NCBI RefSeq assembly: GCF_932294415.1
Contig: NC_065535.1
Coordinates: forward strand, 28,428,782-28,492,781
DNA: 64,000 bases
Direction: 5' to 3'
From: Quercus robur
Taxonomy: Eukaryota > Streptophyta > Magnoliopsida > Fagales > Fagaceae
Part shown: positions 60,469 to 64,000 of the stretch, piece after piece
Layout: each line of letters starts with the position of its first letter
How positions within the stretch are numbered: the stretch's first letter is position 1
Translations under genes and position numbers: made by a program
Notes under the pieces: generated by a model
The model's input: the letters and a program-made list of their open reading frames with translations, nothing else
What the model was told of the DNA's origin: nothing
The model's database searches: none

Positions 60469-61970
60469 TTAACCAATAATATGCAAATATTTATTAGTAA
60501 AATTGTTTTGTTCAATAAGACTAACAATGGGAGTTTGATCATCAGCAATTTTGAAAGGGGGGGCCTTAACATTATTCTTCTTAGTGGTTATCAAAATTGT
60601 CTCAAAAGGAGGATGACTAGACCTAACAATGGTTTTATCTTCTTTAACAAAATTTGATTTTTTTATCACATTCAAATGATTTTTTGAAATTTCATCTTTT
60701 GGAACATAATGGTTTTCAAGAAAATCAAAAAACAAAATATGTTTTTTCAATTGATTCATCTTTTCTAACCATTTTCTTTTAACACAGTCTTTTTCAGACT
60801 GAGCAAAATTATTTTGGTAGTATTTTCTTTTATTTCTGTTTTTAGCAAGCATAAATTCATCATACAGGGAAACCATATCAATTTCAAAACTTTCATCCAA
60901 AACATTCAAAACTCTTAATTGATTTTGGAAAACAGGATTTTCAATAGGAGGAAAATCAGAATCAGATGGACAAACAGATTTAGTGTCATCTTCTTCTTCA
61001 TTAGCAGTTCTGCTATATGGAGAGGAAGCTTTAGGTTTAGTGGAATAGTAAACAAAGCTAATTTGAGATTTATCACTTGAAACACCTTTTAACTTTAAAT
61101 TAGTGGGTTTTTCAAAACTCTTTTGCAAAAATTTGTTGAGATCTTGATCTCTTTTTGAAATACTTTCAGATCCAGTAAAGGAATGTCTTCCTTCGTTGAT
61201 CCTCAAAGGTTGATTGTTTTGAAAACTTATTTTAACAGTACCATCAAGATATTCCTGAATATGAGTGAGATCTAGCTCATCAAAAGCAGGTTTAGCAAGA
61301 GGGGATTCTTGTTCCAACAACCATTCAGTAGGAAGCTTAACATCTTGCCATTGAATCATTTTTGGAACTTGAACTTTAGCATCAGGGGTTGAACATTGAA
61401 TTAACATGGTTTTACCAGAAGGTTCTCTATTAATCTTAGCACCAGGGTTCAATTGAGTACCCAACAATCTGTAATAAATGCGATAAATCAAAGCAAAAGG
61501 TTTACTACCTTCTTCCATGTGATAACCAGATGAGGCAATATTCAAAGTTAAAGCTTTAACAATATTGGGATTATCCAAAGCAAGAGTAATATCAGGATAA
61601 CAGTTAAAATATACAGGACCTTCATACATAGAAGCAGTAATCATTCCAAGAATGCTATCTTTAAAGTTCTTAAATCTAACATCTTTAAAAACATGAGAAC
61701 AGAAGCATTTATTTCTTTTCTAGTAAGTGGTTTAAGAGCAACTTGAACCATACCAATATGCAAATAACTGAATTTTTTAGCGGCAATAAATTCACTAATA
61801 TTTCTCTTGGAAAACAAGCAACATTTTTCATGAGTTTTTGAAATAGAGAATACTTGTTCAACAGTTCTAGCTTTGTAAGCAAAATGAAAAGCATTTTCAG
61901 TCAAACTAGTTTTGTAAACAGTTTTAGTATCAATCTTGGGGATATTCCATTTCTGGAAATCAGGAAACAA
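60469..61970 (-). pseudogene. Pararetroviral movement-protein-like region, frameshifted
   Basis: Two frames, 61970-61641 (109 aa) and 61644-60469 (391 aa), abut with a 4-base overlap and a frame change. The first holds a block resembling the 30K-type movement protein of Caulimoviridae (YLHIGMVQVALKPLTR). The second continues it (MITASMYEGPVYFNCYPD) and then a long, less conserved region. Movement proteins of this family enlarge plasmodesmata; this copy is broken. The N-terminal border coincides with the junction to the inverted leader at 61971. Confidence 0.72.
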
Positions 61971-62240
61971 CTTGTTGCTACCGCCATCTTGAACGGTTCT
62001 AAATTTTAATTGCTTTCATATATATTGCTTGGCTGATTCTACCGCCTTACTACTGCTTTTAAATTACTTTAATTATAACTGCAATACCACCTTCTTGGCT
62101 GGTTCTACTTTGCTTTAATATTACTTTCAACATAATATTACTGTGCTTTCGCCTTCAGCTTGGTGTCCCTTCTCCCCATTTTGGTATCAGAGCCACTCTT
62201 TTCTGGCCGGTGATAGTGTTGTTGTGTCTTTTTTTCTTAT
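61971..62240 (+). promoter_or_regulatory. Pararetroviral leader, copy 2, with tRNA-iMet primer site
   Basis: Begins TTGTTGCTACCGCCATC, matches the other leader copies up to about 62153, and continues to TGGTATCAGAGCCA at 62182-62195. That is the minus-strand DNA primer site used by Caulimoviridae. It lies head-to-head with the movement-protein block and with the reverse-transcriptase block, so neither is downstream of it in the proper sense. Confidence 0.75.
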
Positions 62241-62249
62241 CTGTGTCTA

Positions 62250-62995
62250 CCCGAAACTTTGAACATAGAAAGCAGCACAAGACCATGGGGACTTGCTTTT
62301 CCTTATGAGCTTTTTTTTTGAAGTAAATCATTGATTTCTTTTTTGCAAAACTCAACTGTTTCAGCATTCATTTGAATAGGACGAGCTTTAGTAGGAATAT
62401 TATTTTTATCAAAATCTTTAACATAAGGCAAGTCAACAGTATGTTTTCTTTTATGCCAAAAAGCATTAGGAACATCAGAGCAAACATCATCAATCAGGAT
62501 TTTCTGAAAATTATCAATTTTTTATTGCAATAATTTATCAGAAAGTTGTTCAGCAATTTTCTTGTGTCTTACTTCTTGTTGAAGGAAGTTAAGATGTTTG
62601 GTTTTAGCATGAATCAAATTTAAAGCATCAACATCAATTTCAAACTTTGAAGCAAATTTGAATTTTACTTTCTGTCCAAAAGGATCAGTAGTAATTCCAT
62701 TATGTTCAACAAGAAAAAGATACAAAGCATTTATAAATGGCAGACCAAGAATCACTTTGTCAGTTATGTTTTTAATAAGGACAGAAGGAATCTTGAAACA
62801 GACATTACCATGACAAACATGAGCATTATTCAATTCATATTTAATCTTCATTTGACTACCATTAGCAGAAACTAATCTTTCAGTTGATTTTTCAAAATAT
62901 TTTGAAGGAACTAATCCTTCTTGGATACAGTTCATATCTGCACTGGAATCAATCATAGCAAAAGTATTAAAAGTGATAATAATGACCTTAAACAA
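62250..62995 (-). pseudogene. Pararetroviral protease and start of reverse transcriptase, broken
   Basis: The 157-aa frame 62995-62522 resembles the retropepsin-like protease of Caulimoviridae. The active-site region reads AMIDSSADMNC, where the third residue of the usual Asp-Thr/Ser-Gly triad is Ser. A stop at 62522 follows. From about 62520 to 62250, in shifted frames, the beginning of a reverse-transcriptase region is recognisable (KARPIQMNAETVEFCKKEI). The catalytic core and RNase H are missing because the sequence switches to the inverted leader near 62240. Confidence 0.7.
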
Positions 62996-63235
62996 GAATT
63001 GTTATTGTTAAAAATTGATAAAAATCTTAATAAATATGATAATGAACAAGATGAACAAGATGAGCACAAAGATAGAGATGAATCCAGTCAACAGGCTCTT
63101 CTTTCTGATAAAGGTATTGTTGATAATTCTCAACTTAATGTTGTTAATAAAGTACTTCCTCCAAAATGGTTTACAAAAGTTAGAATTGTTGTTTCCCATG
63201 ATTATTATTCCCATGATTTTCTAAAAATTACTTTC
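62985..63235 (+). pseudogene. Pararetroviral fragment from just before the protease, inverted
   Basis: A + strand open stretch is rich in Asp/Glu/Lys and ends in PPKWFTKVRIVVSHDYY, which looks like the stretch N-terminal to the protease. The protease itself lies on the opposite strand beginning near 62995, so an inversion breakpoint lies at about 62985-62995. It ends where a leader copy starts (about 63238). Confidence 0.5.
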
Positions 63236-63244
63236 AACATACTA

Positions 63245-63345
63245 CTTGTTGCTACCGCCATCTTGGACGGTTCTAAATTTTAATTGCTTTCATATATACT
63301 ATTTGATTGGTTCTATTGCCTTACTACTGCTTTTAAATTACTTTA
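63245..63345 (+). repeat. Leader-like segment, copy 3
   Basis: Begins TTGTTGCTACCGCCATCTTG and matches copies 1 and 2 for about 100 bp. It ends in an (AT)n tract at 63346-63363. Confidence 0.82.
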
Positions 63346-63639
63346 ATTATATATATATATATATCCACTATAAATCATACGTGGCAGGTTATTATTGATA
63401 GGAAAAAAATGAATGTTAGTGGTAAATTTAAATTAGAATTAATAACAACTTACCACTATAATTTGTTGTATAAATATTATGAAAACATAGTAGAAGTAAC
63501 ACTTCTCATTACTAAATTGACAAGTTGTAAATGATAAACAATAAAATAATATCGGTGGTAAGCGAAACAACTTAAAAAATAAACCTTAGCAAAATTTGTT
63601 GCGACTAAATATTGTAGGTAATATTTTTATTTTTATTTT

Positions 63640-63767
63640 TTATACAAGGTAGAAATTTTATTTTCACTTAATCTAAGTGCATATGTGTGAAACTCATTTC
63701 TGGAGATTTGAACTCTAACCCTTACTCTCCATACTCTACTTGTGGAGTGACCATCGCACTAAAAATG
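63640..63767 (-). mobile_element. SINE-like element near the right edge
   Basis: On the - strand GTGCGATGGTCACTCCACAAG is followed by a B-box GAGTTCAAATCTCC and an A-rich end. No target duplication was found. The rest of 63364-64000 is AT-rich DNA in which I see nothing else. Confidence 0.5.
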
Positions 63768-64000
63768 TATGGTGGTGGCATATATGTAATATTTTAATAA
63801 TTGTAAAATTTATTATGAAAAATGTTGTGTAGGTAGCTTTATTTATTGCTGAATTGTGATAAAAAAATGTCAAAATATTAAAAAGGGATGAAAGCTGTCA
63901 AACGTACAAAACTTTGAGTTTTAAGTGGGACCCACTTACTTTTAGCTTTAAAATGACGTAAAAGTAATGTGTACTATATGGACATATGGGTTTTTTTTTT

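Larger units (their letters stand above)
59405..63345. mobile_element. Rearranged Caulimoviridae-like endogenous pararetrovirus
   Basis: An old viral integration in the plant genome, broken into blocks in both orientations: capsid-like and movement-protein-like parts on the - strand (59810-61970), a leader with primer site on + (61971-62240), protease and reverse-transcriptase parts on - (62250-62995), a pre-protease part on + (62985-63235), and a leader copy on + (63245-63345). Another leader copy is on - at 59405-59590. The gene content and the tRNA-iMet primer site point to Caulimoviridae, probably near florendoviruses. Frameshifts, stops and inversions make it non-functional as read. Confidence 0.8.

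Noticed and set aside
59405..63345. An LTR retrotransposon bounded by the repeated leader segments
   Set aside because: The repeats are in opposite orientations and lack TG...CA ends and a target duplication. The protein blocks include a 30K-type movement protein, which fits Caulimoviridae.

Overview
This is a gene-poor, AT-rich stretch of a plant nuclear genome. The signs are GT-AG introns, an L1-type LINE, a MULE, hAT and Harbinger MITEs, tRNA-derived SINEs and a plant CID-type RNA-binding protein gene. The overall style fits a woody eudicot, perhaps Fagales, but nothing seen here fixes the species. Only two ordinary host genes can be supported. Both are intact, and they converge: a PAM2/two-RRM poly(A)-binding-protein-interacting gene (CID8-13 type, + strand, 42391-51480) and a medium-chain zinc alcohol dehydrogenase-like gene (- strand, 52503-56713). 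Almost everything else is transposon sequence.

Layout. 1-4744: the right part of a Mutator-like element with an apparently intact four-exon transposase (- strand, 1017 aa); its left end lies outside the window. 6638-15048: a young LTR retrotransposon with 1112-bp LTRs (six differences) and a perfect 5-bp target duplication. It has a Copia/Sirevirus-like GAG but no pol, and an unrelated second ORF in the env-like position. 18334-22345: an older pol-less LTR element in reverse orientation that carries a twelve-copy 78-bp tandem array. 23323-24366: a non-autonomous hAT with perfect TIRs and TSD. 26-35 kb: a nest of MITEs, SINEs and low-complexity DNA. 35785-41626: a full-length L1-type LINE with two open ORFs, a 28-nt poly(A) tail and a perfect 14-bp target duplication. 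44.2-51.2 kb: one 7-kb intron of the CID gene, holding a local duplication, an RTE-type LINE, an L1 fragment nested inside it, and SINEs. 59.4-63.3 kb: a rearranged Caulimoviridae-like endogenous pararetrovirus, broken into fragments on both strands that alternate with copies of a leader-like segment.

The two non-autonomous LTR elements would depend on proteins from relatives elsewhere in the genome. The LINE and the MULE look able to make their own proteins. The strongest candidates for something little described are the pol-less Sirevirus-like element, which pairs GAG with a spliced foreign ORF and shared clusters of CGCG motifs, and the head-to-head mosaic structure of the pararetrovirus locus. 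Exon borders, LTR ends and TSDs were read by eye and not confirmed by transcripts or database search.
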